Assembly (NCBI RefSeq): GCF_009831215.1
Contig: NZ_WUTW01000005.1
Coordinates: forward strand, 124,001 to 188,000
Source of the DNA: Actinomadura rayongensis
Lineage (GTDB): Bacteria > Actinomycetota > Actinomycetes > Streptosporangiales > Streptosporangiaceae
Length of the DNA: 64,000 nt
Reading direction: 5' to 3'
A program made the translations under genes and the position numbers. The stretch's first letter is position 1. Each line of letters begins with the position of its first letter. The notes beneath the pieces are model-generated. The model saw only the letters and a program-made list of their open reading frames with translations, was not told the origin of the DNA and did not search any database. This document shows, piece by piece, positions 45,111 through 53,286 of the stretch.

Positions 45111-45758
45111 ATGAAGCACCAGGCCGGACCCCAGCGGCGCGGCGAGAGCCTGCGCCGCCACATCCTGCTCACGGCCAAGGAGGTGTTCCTGGAGGCGGGC
45201 TACGAGCGGGCCTCGATGGACACCGTGGCGAGCCGCGCCGGCACCTCCAAGCGGTCGCTCTACGCCCACTTCGAGAGCAAGGAGAAGCTGTTCCTCGCCG
45301 TCCTGGACCTCGTCCGCGAGCTGTACCTGGACCGCCTGCGCACCCCCGACGCCTATGCCGACGATCCCGCCGAGGCGGTCGCGCTGTTCTGCGCGCGGTT
45401 CCTGCAGCTCATGGTCTGGGAGCCGCAGGTCCGGACGTGCCGGCTGAGCATCGCCGCCGCCGAGCGCCTGCCGGGCAGCGCGAACGCCTACTTCGACGCG
45501 ATCTTCGGCGGCACCTACGAGCGGCTGAGCGCCTATCTCGCCGAGCGGTACGCGGTGGACGGCGCCGCGCTCGCCGAGGACCTCGTCGCCCGCACCGTCC
45601 TGCCGCGCCTCGTGCGCACGCTGCTCAGCGTCGAGGAGCCGGCGAAGAACGCGCCCGAGGAGGCGTCGCTCGCCGCGGACGTCGACCTGGACGCGATCCG
45701 CCAAATCGTCACCGGCACGCTCGACGGGCCGGGCGGGGTCAGGGCACCAGGTCGTTGA
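45111..45758 (+). CDS. TetR-family repressor
   Basis: This 215-residue regulator has the HTH at about residues 14-60 (RRHILLTAKEVFLEAGYERASMDTVASRAGTSKRSLYAHFESKEKLFLAVLDL). The ligand domain has a C-terminal TetR_C-like motif (AEDLVARTVLPRLVRTLLSVE). Start ATG 45111 follows AGAAGGACG. It likely represses itself and the NmrA-like gene through the palindrome at 45067-45095. Its 3' end overlaps the convergent nucleotidyltransferase gene by 20 bases. Confidence 0.93.
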   Translation: MKHQAGPQRRGESLRRHILLTAKEVFLEAGYERASMDTVASRAGTSKRSLYAHFESKEKLFLAVLDLVRELYLDRLRTPDAYADDPAEAVALFCARFLQLMVWEPQVRTCRLSIAAAERLPGSANAYFDAIFGGTYERLSAYLAERYAVDGAALAEDLVARTVLPRLVRTLLSVEEPAKNAPEEASLAADVDLDAIRQIVTGTLDGPGGVRAPGR

Positions 45759-47037
45759 GGATCTTGGTGCGCACCTCGGGGTAGCGCGCCAGGTAGGCGG
45801 ACCAGTCGGAGCTTGCCGCGCCGTACCCGGTCAGGACGACGTCCAGGGTCGCGGGCACGTCGGCGGGCGCCCGGTGCAGGAGTTCGTTCAGGACGATCGC
45901 GGCCTCGTTCGCGTCGAGGCGGTCGGTCAGGGCCATGCGGCGCAGCACGGCGTCCGCGCCTTCCGACGCGAGGACGGGCGCGTATTGAGCGATGCGCGGG
46001 CCGAGGAGTTCGGCACGGCGGGCGTAATGGTCGGCCGGCAGGCCGTGGTCGGCGGTGAACGTCGGGGTCAGCGCGCGGACGAGGCGCCGGTGGGCGTCCG
46101 TTTCGGTGCCCGGGAGTTCGGGATGCTCCTTCTGGAATTCCGGCCAGTCGACCCGCAGGCGTTTCACATCGTCCAGCGTCGGCAGGCGGCGGACGTGCGA
46201 CGGATCGGCCGCCACCAGAACCTCCGCCAGAAGGCGGAAGTCGAGGGATGTGTCCGCGGAGAGCAGGAGGGCGTCGTACAAGTCCTTCCCCTGCGGATAC
46301 ATGTCGTCCAGCAGCCACATCACTTTCCAGGCCAGCGACAATTCCGGTGTCGCCGCCTGGACACGCGACGCGACGCCGTCACCAGAGAGAGGCGGCAGAG
46401 GCGTCCAGCCAGACGCCACGGGCAAAGGCTCGTTGAAGACGAAATCGAGTTGGACGGTCCCTTCCGGAAGGCCGTCCGCCCGCCACGGCAGGACCAGCCG
46501 ACGGCCCGGCACGCGGTCGTAGGTCCAGATGTCGTCGCGAACCGCGCCGTCGGCGCTCACCAGCACGTCCCCGGAGCGGCGGGAGATGTCCGAGGCGCGG
46601 CGGGCCAGGTCGTCGAGCATCGGTTCGGCGCGGTCGTCGGCGATCCCGAAGGACGCCGGCACGACGACGAAGTCCAGGTCGTGCGGCTCCCGCGCCGCGT
46701 CGCCGTACCACGCGCGCAGCAGCAGGCTCCCGCGCAGGACGAGGTGGTCCGCCCACGGGGATTCGGCCACGGCCGCCACGAGGTGGTCGAGCGCCCGGCG
46801 GCGCGCCACCGACCAGCGGTGTTCCGTAGCCGGAGATAGGAAGCGCGGCGGTCCGGCGCGCATCGCGCGGCTGTGGTGTTTCAGCGCCGGGTCGAACAGC
46901 AGCGGCTGCCGTCCCTCGCGGACGAGACGCAGCGTGGCGGGGAGGCCGAGGCGGCGGCGCTGTTCGGCGTCCGGATCGGTGCGCGGAGGTTCGGTTCCCT
47001 CGGGCCACGGACCCCACGGAATCTCGTCCCAGTTCAT
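45739..47037 (-). CDS. AbiEii/AbiGii-type nucleotidyltransferase (toxin-like)
   Basis: This is a 432-residue member of the DNA polymerase beta-like nucleotidyltransferase group. Motif I is LVLRGSLLLRAW, followed by HDLDFVVVP (GS...DxD metal site). Motifs III and IV appear as TVQLDFVFNEP, SLAWKVMWLLDDMYPQGKDLYDALLL (Lys and KDLYD as in AbiEii). Intact motifs suggest activity. AbiEii proteins are toxins of type IV systems, normally paired with an AbiEi winged-helix antitoxin. None is present here; instead the gene is overlapped by ATGA with an unrelated gene (47034-47639). At 432 residues it is longer than AbiEii (about 300), with an N-terminal extension of about 100 residues. Confidence 0.8.
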   Translation of the reverse strand: MNWDEIPWGPWPEGTEPPRTDPDAEQRRRLGLPATLRLVREGRQPLLFDPALKHHSRAMRAGPPRFLSPATEHRWSVARRRALDHLVAAVAESPWADHLVLRGSLLLRAWYGDAAREPHDLDFVVVPASFGIADDRAEPMLDDLARRASDISRRSGDVLVSADGAVRDDIWTYDRVPGRRLVLPWRADGLPEGTVQLDFVFNEPLPVASGWTPLPPLSGDGVASRVQAATPELSLAWKVMWLLDDMYPQGKDLYDALLLSADTSLDFRLLAEVLVAADPSHVRRLPTLDDVKRLRVDWPEFQKEHPELPGTETDAHRRLVRALTPTFTADHGLPADHYARRAELLGPRIAQYAPVLASEGADAVLRRMALTDRLDANEAAIVLNELLHRAPADVPATLDVVLTGYGAASSDWSAYLARYPEVRTKILNDLVP

Positions 47038-47639
47038 CGTGTCCCCTCGGTGATCCAACCGTCGTCCAGCGACGGGTCGCCGTCGAAAACGACGTACTCG
47101 CGTTCGACCGCCGCCAGGTCGTAGCCGTGTGCCAGCAGCGCAGTGGTGAGCGCGTCCAGGCGGCGGCCCGCCGTCACAGCGCCGACGTGGTGGCAGCGCT
47201 GGGTGACGAAGCGTTCCGCGCGTCCGTCCGGCCGGGTCCGGCGGGCGTTGCGGGACACATGGGCGCCGTGCGGGACGACCAGCGACACGAGCGCCGCCTG
47301 GTCCGCGTCCGGGGCGAGGACGAGCTTCACATGGTGCTCGAAATAGCCCGGAACGCAGCCGTCCGCCACCGGGACGCCGCTGGTGGACGGCGACGCCTCG
47401 ATCTTCGTCCGCAGCACCCGGAGCCCGTCCGCGCGCAGCGCCGCGACCGTCCGGGCGGCCGACGCGCGGGCCTCGGCCAGCGTTCCGTCGGTGCGGACGG
47501 TCAGCATGGGCTGCGAGACCGAGCGTCCGCGCGCCAGCAGAATGTGGGTGAACTTCACGCCGCGCGCGGACGCCCATCGCTCCAGCCCGGCGCCGTCGTC
47601 CGGGGCCACGGTCACGTGCGCCTCGAATGCGCCGATCAT
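47034..47639 (-). CDS. Unrecognised protein with two tandem copies of one domain, partner of the nucleotidyltransferase
   Basis: I do not recognise this family. The 201 residues fall into two similar halves. The first begins FEAHVTVAP and contains GVKFTHILLARGRSVSQPML, then ARTVAALRADGLRVLRTKIEA. The second begins FEHHVKLVL and contains HGAHVSRNARR...RFVTQR, then LTTALLAHGYDLAAVEREYVVFD. Each half has a beta strand with a His-x-T/K pattern, a basic loop, one long helix and a final strand, suggesting an internal duplication. The ATGA overlap with the AbiEii-type gene implies equal expression, as expected of an antitoxin or co-factor; that role is inference. Confidence 0.7.
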   Translation of the reverse strand: MIGAFEAHVTVAPDDGAGLERWASARGVKFTHILLARGRSVSQPMLTVRTDGTLAEARASAARTVAALRADGLRVLRTKIEASPSTSGVPVADGCVPGYFEHHVKLVLAPDADQAALVSLVVPHGAHVSRNARRTRPDGRAERFVTQRCHHVGAVTAGRRLDALTTALLAHGYDLAAVEREYVVFDGDPSLDDGWITEGTR

Positions 47640-47655
47640 CCGGGAAAAGGAGGGG

Positions 47656-48090
47656 TCAGCAGTACGTGGACGACCCGCCCGAGCCCCACGAGCACGTGTC
47701 GAGCGTCGTGCCGTTGTAGCGCAGGTACGCCTTGTCCCCGGTGTTGTTCCAGACGTAGGAACGGCGTCCCCAGTAGCGCTGGGTGGCGGTGTTCGTCCCG
47801 CGTCCCGTGTGGACGTAGACCGACTTGCGGCCCTTCAGAGTGAACGTCCCGAACGTGTAGGTGTAGCCGGTCTTGTCGCGGAGTGCGTAGCCCCGGAGCT
47901 GCCGGGACGTCCGGCTCGTGTTGAACAGCTGCACCCACTCGCCGTTCAGCGACGTGTTCGACCGGGTGTCCTTGCCCGGCGAGTCGTAGTAGACCCGGTA
48001 GATCTGCACGGCCGACGCCGCCTCCGCCGGTACCGCCCACACACCGACCGTCGCCACCGCCGCGACGGCCGCCCCGAGAAGCTTCTTCAC
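47656..48090 (-). CDS. Secreted lamin-tail-domain protein
   Basis: This 144-residue protein has a signal peptide (MKKLLGAAVAAVATVGVWAVPAEA, cut after AEA). A lamin-tail (LTD) immunoglobulin-like domain follows: SLNGEWVQLFNTSRTSRQLRGYALRDKTGYTYTFGTFTLKGRKSVYVHTGRGTN...RRSYVWNNTGDKAYLRYNGTTLDTCSW. The two late Cys (DTCSW and TYC) may pair outside the cell. In bacteria LTD domains occur in secreted nucleases or as small surface proteins, usually of unknown function. It sits 16 bases upstream of the duplicated-domain gene on the same strand. Confidence 0.88.
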   Translation of the reverse strand: MKKLLGAAVAAVATVGVWAVPAEAASAVQIYRVYYDSPGKDTRSNTSLNGEWVQLFNTSRTSRQLRGYALRDKTGYTYTFGTFTLKGRKSVYVHTGRGTNTATQRYWGRRSYVWNNTGDKAYLRYNGTTLDTCSWGSGGSSTYC

Positions 48091-48198
48091 TCATGGTCCT
48101 TTCGTTGTGACAAGGCCATATATGTAGCGTCATGCCGGGACGGCCGTGGCCGCTGGCCGGGAGCGGACCGCACGTCAACCGCCCGCGAGCCCCGCGCG

Positions 48199-49473
48199 TC
48201 AATCGAGCCCGTAGTGCCCGCGCAGCGTCGTGGATTCGTACTCGTGCCGGAACAACCCGCGCTTCTGGAGCAGGGGCACGACGTGGTCCACGAAGTCCTC
48301 CAGCCCGGTGGGCAGGACGGGCGGCATGATGTTGAACCCGTCCGCCGCGCCGCCCCGGTGCCACTCTTCGAGTTCGTCGGCGACCTGCTCGGGCGTCCCG
48401 GCGAACACGCGGTGGCCGCGCCCGCCGCCGAGCCGCGCGATGATCTCGCGGATCGTCAGCTTCTCGCTCCGCGCCAGGCGGGCGACGAGCGTGAACCGGC
48501 TCTTGTTGCCGTTGATCTGGTCCTCCGACGGCAGGACGTCCGGCAGCGGCCCGTCCAGCGGATATCCGGACAGATCGACGTTCAGCATCCCGGAGAGCTG
48601 TTCGAGCCCGTAGTCGAGCACCTGCAGCTCGGTCAGGGAGTCCGCCAGCCGCTGCGCCTCCTCCTCCGTCGACCCCAGGACCGGGCAGATCCCCGGCAGG
48701 ATCTTGGGATCGCGGCCGTGCCGGGCGGCGCGCGCCTTGACGTCCCGGTAGAACGCCTGCCCGTCGGCGAGCGTCTGCTGCGCGGTGAAGATCGCCTCGG
48801 CGTGGCGCGCGGCGAACGCCCGGCCGTCCTCCGACGACCCGGCCTGGACGAGCAGCGGACGTCCCTGCGGCGAGCGCGGCACGTTCAGCGGCCCGCGCAC
48901 GCGGAAGTGCTCGCCCGTGTGGCCGACGTCGTGGATCTTCGCCGGGTCCGCGTACACGCCCGCGGCCCGGTCGAACACGATCGCGTCCGGCTCCCAGCTC
49001 TCCCACAGCGCGGTCGCGACGTCCACGAACTCCGCCGCCCGCCGGTACCGGACGGCGTGGTCGAGATGGGTGTCGCGGTTGAAGTTGCGGGCCTCGGCCT
49101 CCGTCCCGGACGTGACGATGTTCCATCCAGCCCGTCCACCCGAAATGTGGTCGAGCGACGCGAACGCCCGCGCCAGCGTGTACGGCTCGTAGAACGTCGT
49201 GGACGCCGTGGCGATCAGCCCGACCCGCTCGGTCACGACGGCGAGCGCGGCCAGCAGCGTCAGCGGTTCCAGCCCCCCGGCGACGTTCGCGGCGGGCGCC
49301 GGACGGATCGCGACGCCGTCGGCGAAGAACACCGAGTCCAGGAAGCCGCGCTCCGCCGTCCGGGTCAGCTCCTGGTAATACGCGATGTCCGTGGCCCGGT
49401 CGGCGCCGCTGGACGGGTGGCGCCACGCCGCGTCATGGTGCCCGGCGGGCATGAGAAAGGCGTTCAGATGCAT
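48199..49473 (-). CDS. LLM flavin monooxygenase (NtaA/SnaA/DszA type)
   Basis: This 424-residue FMNH2-dependent monooxygenase has the family signatures MHLNAFLMPAGHHDAAWRHP, TAERGFLDSVFFADG, GLIATASTTFYEPYTLARAFASLDHISGGRAGWNIVTSG, RAAEFVDVATALWESWEPDA and GRPLLVQAGSSEDGRAFAARHAEAIFTA. This class desulfonates or oxidises organosulfur and aminopolycarboxylate compounds. As last gene of the TauD-ABC operon it probably releases sulfite or sulfate from an imported organosulfur compound. It needs a separate flavin reductase, which is not seen here. Confidence 0.92.
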   Translation of the reverse strand: MHLNAFLMPAGHHDAAWRHPSSGADRATDIAYYQELTRTAERGFLDSVFFADGVAIRPAPAANVAGGLEPLTLLAALAVVTERVGLIATASTTFYEPYTLARAFASLDHISGGRAGWNIVTSGTEAEARNFNRDTHLDHAVRYRRAAEFVDVATALWESWEPDAIVFDRAAGVYADPAKIHDVGHTGEHFRVRGPLNVPRSPQGRPLLVQAGSSEDGRAFAARHAEAIFTAQQTLADGQAFYRDVKARAARHGRDPKILPGICPVLGSTEEEAQRLADSLTELQVLDYGLEQLSGMLNVDLSGYPLDGPLPDVLPSEDQINGNKSRFTLVARLARSEKLTIREIIARLGGGRGHRVFAGTPEQVADELEEWHRGGAADGFNIMPPVLPTGLEDFVDHVVPLLQKRGLFRHEYESTTLRGHYGLD

Positions 49474-49486
49474 GGAGAGGCCCCGA

Positions 49487-50317
49487 TCAATGGTCCGCGC
49501 GCCACCGGGTGAACCGGCGTTCGAGCGCGACCAGGAGGTGGTTGAAGACGAGCCCGATCACCGAGATCGCGACGATGCCCGCGTACATCTGGGTGATGGC
49601 GAAGTTCTGCTGGGACGCGTTGACGAGGTAGCCGAGCCCGGACTTCGCGCCGACCATCTCGGCGGCGATCAGCACGATGATCGAGTTCGAGCCCGCCATC
49701 CGCACCCCGGTGAAGATCGACGGGACGGACGCGGGCAGCACCACCTTCTGGAAGATCCGCGGCGCCGACAGCCCGAGCGACCGCGCCGCCCGGACGAACG
49801 TCGGGTCCACGCCGCGCACCGCGCTGACCGTGTTGAGCAGGACGGGCCACACGCACGCGTACACGACGATCGACACCTTGGACGTCTCGCCGATGCCGAG
49901 GATCAGCACGAACACCGGCAGCAGCGCGAGCGCGGCGGTGTTGCGGAACAGTTCCAGCAGCGGGTTGAGCAGTTCGGCGAGCGTCCGGTACCAGCCGATG
50001 AGCAGGCCGAGCGGGACGGCCACGGCGATCGCGATCGCGAACCCGCTCAGCGCCCGGGCGAGGCTGGTCTGGGTGTTGCTCCAGAGCTGCCCGTCCCGGG
50101 CGAGGTCCCACAGCGTGGGCAGGACCTCGGAGAACGGGACGAGGAACGTCCGGTCCACGAGCCCGGCGCGCGGCGCGATCTCCCACAGTGCGAGAAAGGC
50201 GAGGATCGCGACGCTGCGCCGCCCGAACGACAGGCCGAGCCGCAGGACGCGGCGGGGGGCGCGGGCCGGCGGCGCGGCGGGACGCGCGGCCGGGGGCGCT
50301 TCGAGCACGCTAGCCAA
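49487..50317 (-). CDS. Sulfonate/taurine-type ABC transporter permease
   Basis: This 276-residue permease has a Pro/Ala-rich cytoplasmic N-terminus, about six helices and the EAA loop (VRGVDPTFVRAARSLGLSAPRIFQKVVLPASVPSIFTGVRMAGSNSIIVLIAAEM) of the SsuC/TauC/NitT family. The start is TTG 50317 behind AAGGAGG, overlapping the ATPase stop by 8 bases; GTG 50308 is an alternative. Together with the ATPase and binding protein it forms an importer. Confidence 0.93.
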   Translation of the reverse strand: MASVLEAPPAARPAAPPARAPRRVLRLGLSFGRRSVAILAFLALWEIAPRAGLVDRTFLVPFSEVLPTLWDLARDGQLWSNTQTSLARALSGFAIAIAVAVPLGLLIGWYRTLAELLNPLLELFRNTAALALLPVFVLILGIGETSKVSIVVYACVWPVLLNTVSAVRGVDPTFVRAARSLGLSAPRIFQKVVLPASVPSIFTGVRMAGSNSIIVLIAAEMVGAKSGLGYLVNASQQNFAITQMYAGIVAISVIGLVFNHLLVALERRFTRWRADH

Positions 50318-51110
50318 CGGAGACGGCCTCCTTCCGGGACGCGGCGACCTCGTCGCGCAGCAGCGACCACACCTCGTGCCGGTGCCGGGCGAACTCGGGG
50401 CTGGAGCGCGGGTCGGCGGCCTCGTCGTGGACGGGCAGGTCGATGTCGACGACGCGTTTGATCCGGCCGGGCCGCGCGGTCATGACGGCGACGCGCCGGC
50501 CGAGATAGACGGCCTCGTCGATGTCGTGCGTGATGAACACGACGGTCTTGCCGGTGCGCTCCCAGATCCGCAGCAGCTCCTGTTGCAGGGACTCGCGGGT
50601 CTGGGCGTCGAGCGCGCCGAACGGCTCGTCCATGAGCAGGACGCCGGGGTCGTAGGCGAGGCTGCGCGCGATCGCGACGCGCTGGCGCATCCCGCCCGAC
50701 AGCTCGTGCGGGTAGCGGTCCTCGAACCCCGTCAGGCCGACGAGCTGCAGGTACTCGCGGGCCGTCGCGGCGCGCGCCCGGCGCGGCACGCCGCTGGCCT
50801 CCAGGCCGAGTTCGACGTTGCGCTGGGCGGTGCGCCACGGCAGCAGCGCGTACTGCTGGAAAACGATGCCGCGGTCGAGGGCGGGGCCGGTGATCTCGGC
50901 GCCGTCCAGCAGGACGCGTCCGGACGTGGGCCGCGTCAGCCCGCCGAGCAGGTCCAGCAGCGTGCTCTTCCCGCAGCCGGACGGCCCGACGACCACGAGG
51001 AAGTCGCCCTCGGGCAGCGCGAAGGAGATGTCCTGAAGGGCGTCGAACGTCCCGCCGCCCCGGATCGCGAACGTTTTCCCGAGCCCTTGGACCTCGATTT
51101 TCGGTGCCAT
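50310..51110 (-). CDS. Sulfonate/taurine-type ABC transporter ATPase
   Basis: This 266-residue ATPase has Walker A VVGPSGCGKSTLL, Q-loop IVFQQYALLPWRTAQRNVELGLE, signature LSGGMRQRVAIARSLAYDPGVLLMDEPFGALDAQTR and VVFITHDIDEAVYLGRRV. The pattern FQQYALLPWRTAQ and GALDAQTR is typical of SsuB/TauB/NrtD ATPases. Start ATG 51110 lies 5 bases after the substrate-binding protein gene. Confidence 0.94.
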   Translation of the reverse strand: MAPKIEVQGLGKTFAIRGGGTFDALQDISFALPEGDFLVVVGPSGCGKSTLLDLLGGLTRPTSGRVLLDGAEITGPALDRGIVFQQYALLPWRTAQRNVELGLEASGVPRRARAATAREYLQLVGLTGFEDRYPHELSGGMRQRVAIARSLAYDPGVLLMDEPFGALDAQTRESLQQELLRIWERTGKTVVFITHDIDEAVYLGRRVAVMTARPGRIKRVVDIDLPVHDEAADPRSSPEFARHRHEVWSLLRDEVAASRKEAVSVG

Positions 51111-51115
51111 TCCCG

Positions 51116-52117
51116 TCACCCCCCGTTGAACCGGTTGGTGTAGACGTCGGCGGCCTTGACCTTGCCCTTCGGGATCTGCCCCACCTGTTCGAGCCAGGTG
51201 ATCCAGGTGGTGATCTCCCGGTCCTGGATCGCGCCGTGCGGATCGCCGACGCCGTAGGACTTCCAGTACTTCAGCGCGGCCGTGTCCTCGTTGCGCCCGC
51301 GCTTGCGGATGATCTGCTCGAACCGCTGGATCACCTGGTCGCGCGGGGTCGTCCGGGCCCAGTCGACGGCCTTGCCGACCCCGGTCGTGAACGCCCGGAC
51401 GGTCGCGGGATTCCGCTTGATGAAGTCCTTGCGGAAGACGTAGCTGCCCGCCGTGAAATCGCCGAGGAACTGGTGGTCGTCGAACAGTTCCCGCAGGCCG
51501 CCCGCCGCCTTCGCCTTCTCCTGGAAGATGCCGCTGAGCACGCCGACGTCGATGCGGTGCGCCCGTAGCGCCTGCTCGGTGCTGACCGGCGGGACGACGA
51601 CCGGCTCGACCTTCTTGATGTCGGCGGGCGAGAATCCGTTGCGCTGGAGATAGATGTCGAGAACGGCCTCGGCGTGGGCGCCGAGCGTGTTCATGCCGAT
51701 CTTCTTGCCGACGAGGTCGCGGACCGTCCGGATCTTGCTGTCCGCCGGGACGAAGAACCCGTTGTTGATCTGCCGGTCCACGCCGTAGTACCCGACGACG
51801 GCGGTGATCGGCGCGCCCGCCTGGACGAGCTTGATCACCGCGCCGTTGAACGCGCCGCCGAAGTCGGTCTGGCCGGTCGCGGCGGACTGGATGTCCTGCG
51901 GACCGCTGATCGTGTTGCCGACCCACTTCAGCTTCACCGGGCCGAGATAGCCCAGGTCGGCGGCCAGTTCGGCGGGCGTGACCTGCCCGACCGAGCCCTG
52001 GTAGCGCAGGGTCGTGGTCGTTTCGCTCCCGGACGCGCTCGTCCCGCACGCGGCGGCCGTCGTGGCGGCGGCGGTGAGGGCGAGGGCGGCGAGGACGTCG
52101 CGTCTGACGATCGTCAC
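51116..52117 (-). CDS. Sulfonate-type substrate-binding lipoprotein
   Basis: This 333-residue SsuA/TauA-like protein has a signal sequence (RRDVLAALALTAAATTAAACGTS) ending in a lipobox-like AAAC, so it is probably a lipoprotein. The mature part has LRYQGSVGQVTPAELAADLGYLGPVKLKWVGN, QSAATGQTDFGGAFNGAVIKLVQAGAPITAVV and VRDLVGKKIGMNTLGAHAEAVLDIYLQRNGF. It binds an alkanesulfonate or similar compound outside the membrane. It lies 3 bases after the TauD-type gene. Confidence 0.92.
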   Translation of the reverse strand: MTIVRRDVLAALALTAAATTAAACGTSASGSETTTTLRYQGSVGQVTPAELAADLGYLGPVKLKWVGNTISGPQDIQSAATGQTDFGGAFNGAVIKLVQAGAPITAVVGYYGVDRQINNGFFVPADSKIRTVRDLVGKKIGMNTLGAHAEAVLDIYLQRNGFSPADIKKVEPVVVPPVSTEQALRAHRIDVGVLSGIFQEKAKAAGGLRELFDDHQFLGDFTAGSYVFRKDFIKRNPATVRAFTTGVGKAVDWARTTPRDQVIQRFEQIIRKRGRNEDTAALKYWKSYGVGDPHGAIQDREITTWITWLEQVGQIPKGKVKAADVYTNRFNGG

Positions 52118-52120
52118 CGG

Positions 52121-53023
52121 TCAGCCCGCCGGGGTGTAGTGGGCGGCGTCGTCGCCCTCGATCAGGTAGCTCGCGGCGCCGTCCACGCCCGCCGGGACGT
52201 CGCCGGCGACCGTGACGCGGTGCAGCAGGCGGGGCAGGTCGCCGTAGTCGTCGGCGGCGTAGTGCTGGGTGGTGCGGTTGTCGAACACGATCACGTCGCC
52301 CGGCGCCCAGTGCCAGCGGAAGACGTTCTCCGGACGGGTCACGTACGACTGGAACAGGTCCAGGATCGTCCGGCCGTCGTGGCTCGGCAGCCCGACGACG
52401 CTCTGCGCGAACCCGCCGATGAACAGGTTCCGCTGCCCGGTCTCGGGGTGGACGCGGACGACCGGGTGCGCCGTTTTCCACACGCTGGAGACGAACTTGC
52501 GCCGGTGCTCGGCGGCCTTCTCCGGGTCCACGCCGTCGGTGCGCGGCCGGACGTAGTCGTAGGCGTTGGTGTGGACGGCCCAGAGCCGGTCGGCGAACGC
52601 GCGCAGCTCGTCCGGCAGGTCGCGGTAGGCGCCGGCGGTGTCGGCGATGAGCGTGTCGCCGCCGTACGGGGTGACGACGAGGCTGCGCAGCGTGCTGATC
52701 TTCGGCGGCGTCCGGACGAACGTGACGTCGGTGTGCCAGTGGTTCGCGCGGCCGGACTCGCTGTCCACCGGCAGCACCTCGGCGTGCCCGTCCACGGACG
52801 GGACGGTCGGGTGCGCGCCGGTCAGCGGGCCGAACCGGGACGCGAACGCGATCTGGTCGGCGTCGGTGAGGTCCTGGCCGCGGAAGGCGAGGGCCTTGTG
52901 CTCCAGCAGGGCGGCGTGGATCTCGGCGAAGACGGTGTCGGACAGGTCGCGCAGGTCGACGCCGACGACCTCGGCGCCGATCCGGCCGCCGATCTTGCGC
53001 ACGTCGAACAGGTTTTCGGGCAT
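52121..53023 (-). CDS. TauD/TfdA-family 2-oxoglutarate- and Fe(II)-dependent dioxygenase
   Basis: This 300-residue enzyme has the facial triad: HWHTDVTF gives H97 and D99, and the distal His is in PRLLHRVTVAGD near residue 270. The 2-oxoglutarate-binding Arg follows. Other typical parts are EIHAALLEHKALAFRGQDL, SRFGPLTGAHPTVP and VFDNRTTQHYAADDYG. These enzymes hydroxylate taurine, alkylsulfates or related compounds so that sulfite or sulfate is released. It leads the operon with the importer, so an organosulfur substrate is likely; the exact one is unknown. Confidence 0.93.
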   Translation of the reverse strand: MPENLFDVRKIGGRIGAEVVGVDLRDLSDTVFAEIHAALLEHKALAFRGQDLTDADQIAFASRFGPLTGAHPTVPSVDGHAEVLPVDSESGRANHWHTDVTFVRTPPKISTLRSLVVTPYGGDTLIADTAGAYRDLPDELRAFADRLWAVHTNAYDYVRPRTDGVDPEKAAEHRRKFVSSVWKTAHPVVRVHPETGQRNLFIGGFAQSVVGLPSHDGRTILDLFQSYVTRPENVFRWHWAPGDVIVFDNRTTQHYAADDYGDLPRLLHRVTVAGDVPAGVDGAASYLIEGDDAAHYTPAG

Positions 53024-53209
53024 GACTCGACTCCTCGGGGAGGGCGTGGAAGGAACACGGCCGGGGGCAGGGCGCCGGGCCGGAAAAGGGGGGAACTGTC
53101 GGTCAGCGCCGACAGATGGAGGCCGCGAGGCGACCGTGATCCACGTGCCGCCGGCGGACGAGGAGGAGCGGCTTGGGCATGACCTCAGCGAACCACGACA
53201 CCGCCGGAC

Positions 53210-53241
53210 AAGTCAACCATCCCTACCAAGATGGTTGACTT
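53210..53241. promoter_or_regulatory. Long inverted repeat upstream of the organosulfur operon
   Basis: Perfect 11-bp arms AAGTCAACCAT and ATGGTTGACTT flank a 10-base spacer. They lie about 185 bases upstream of the TauD-type start and 46 bases before the propeller gene. Each arm contains a TTGACT -35-like hexamer facing outward. It could be an operator or overlapping divergent promoters. Confidence 0.75.
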
Positions 53242-53286
53242 TGGGACACCGCCCCCTGGACGCGCCGATAGACCTATCATCCAGGT

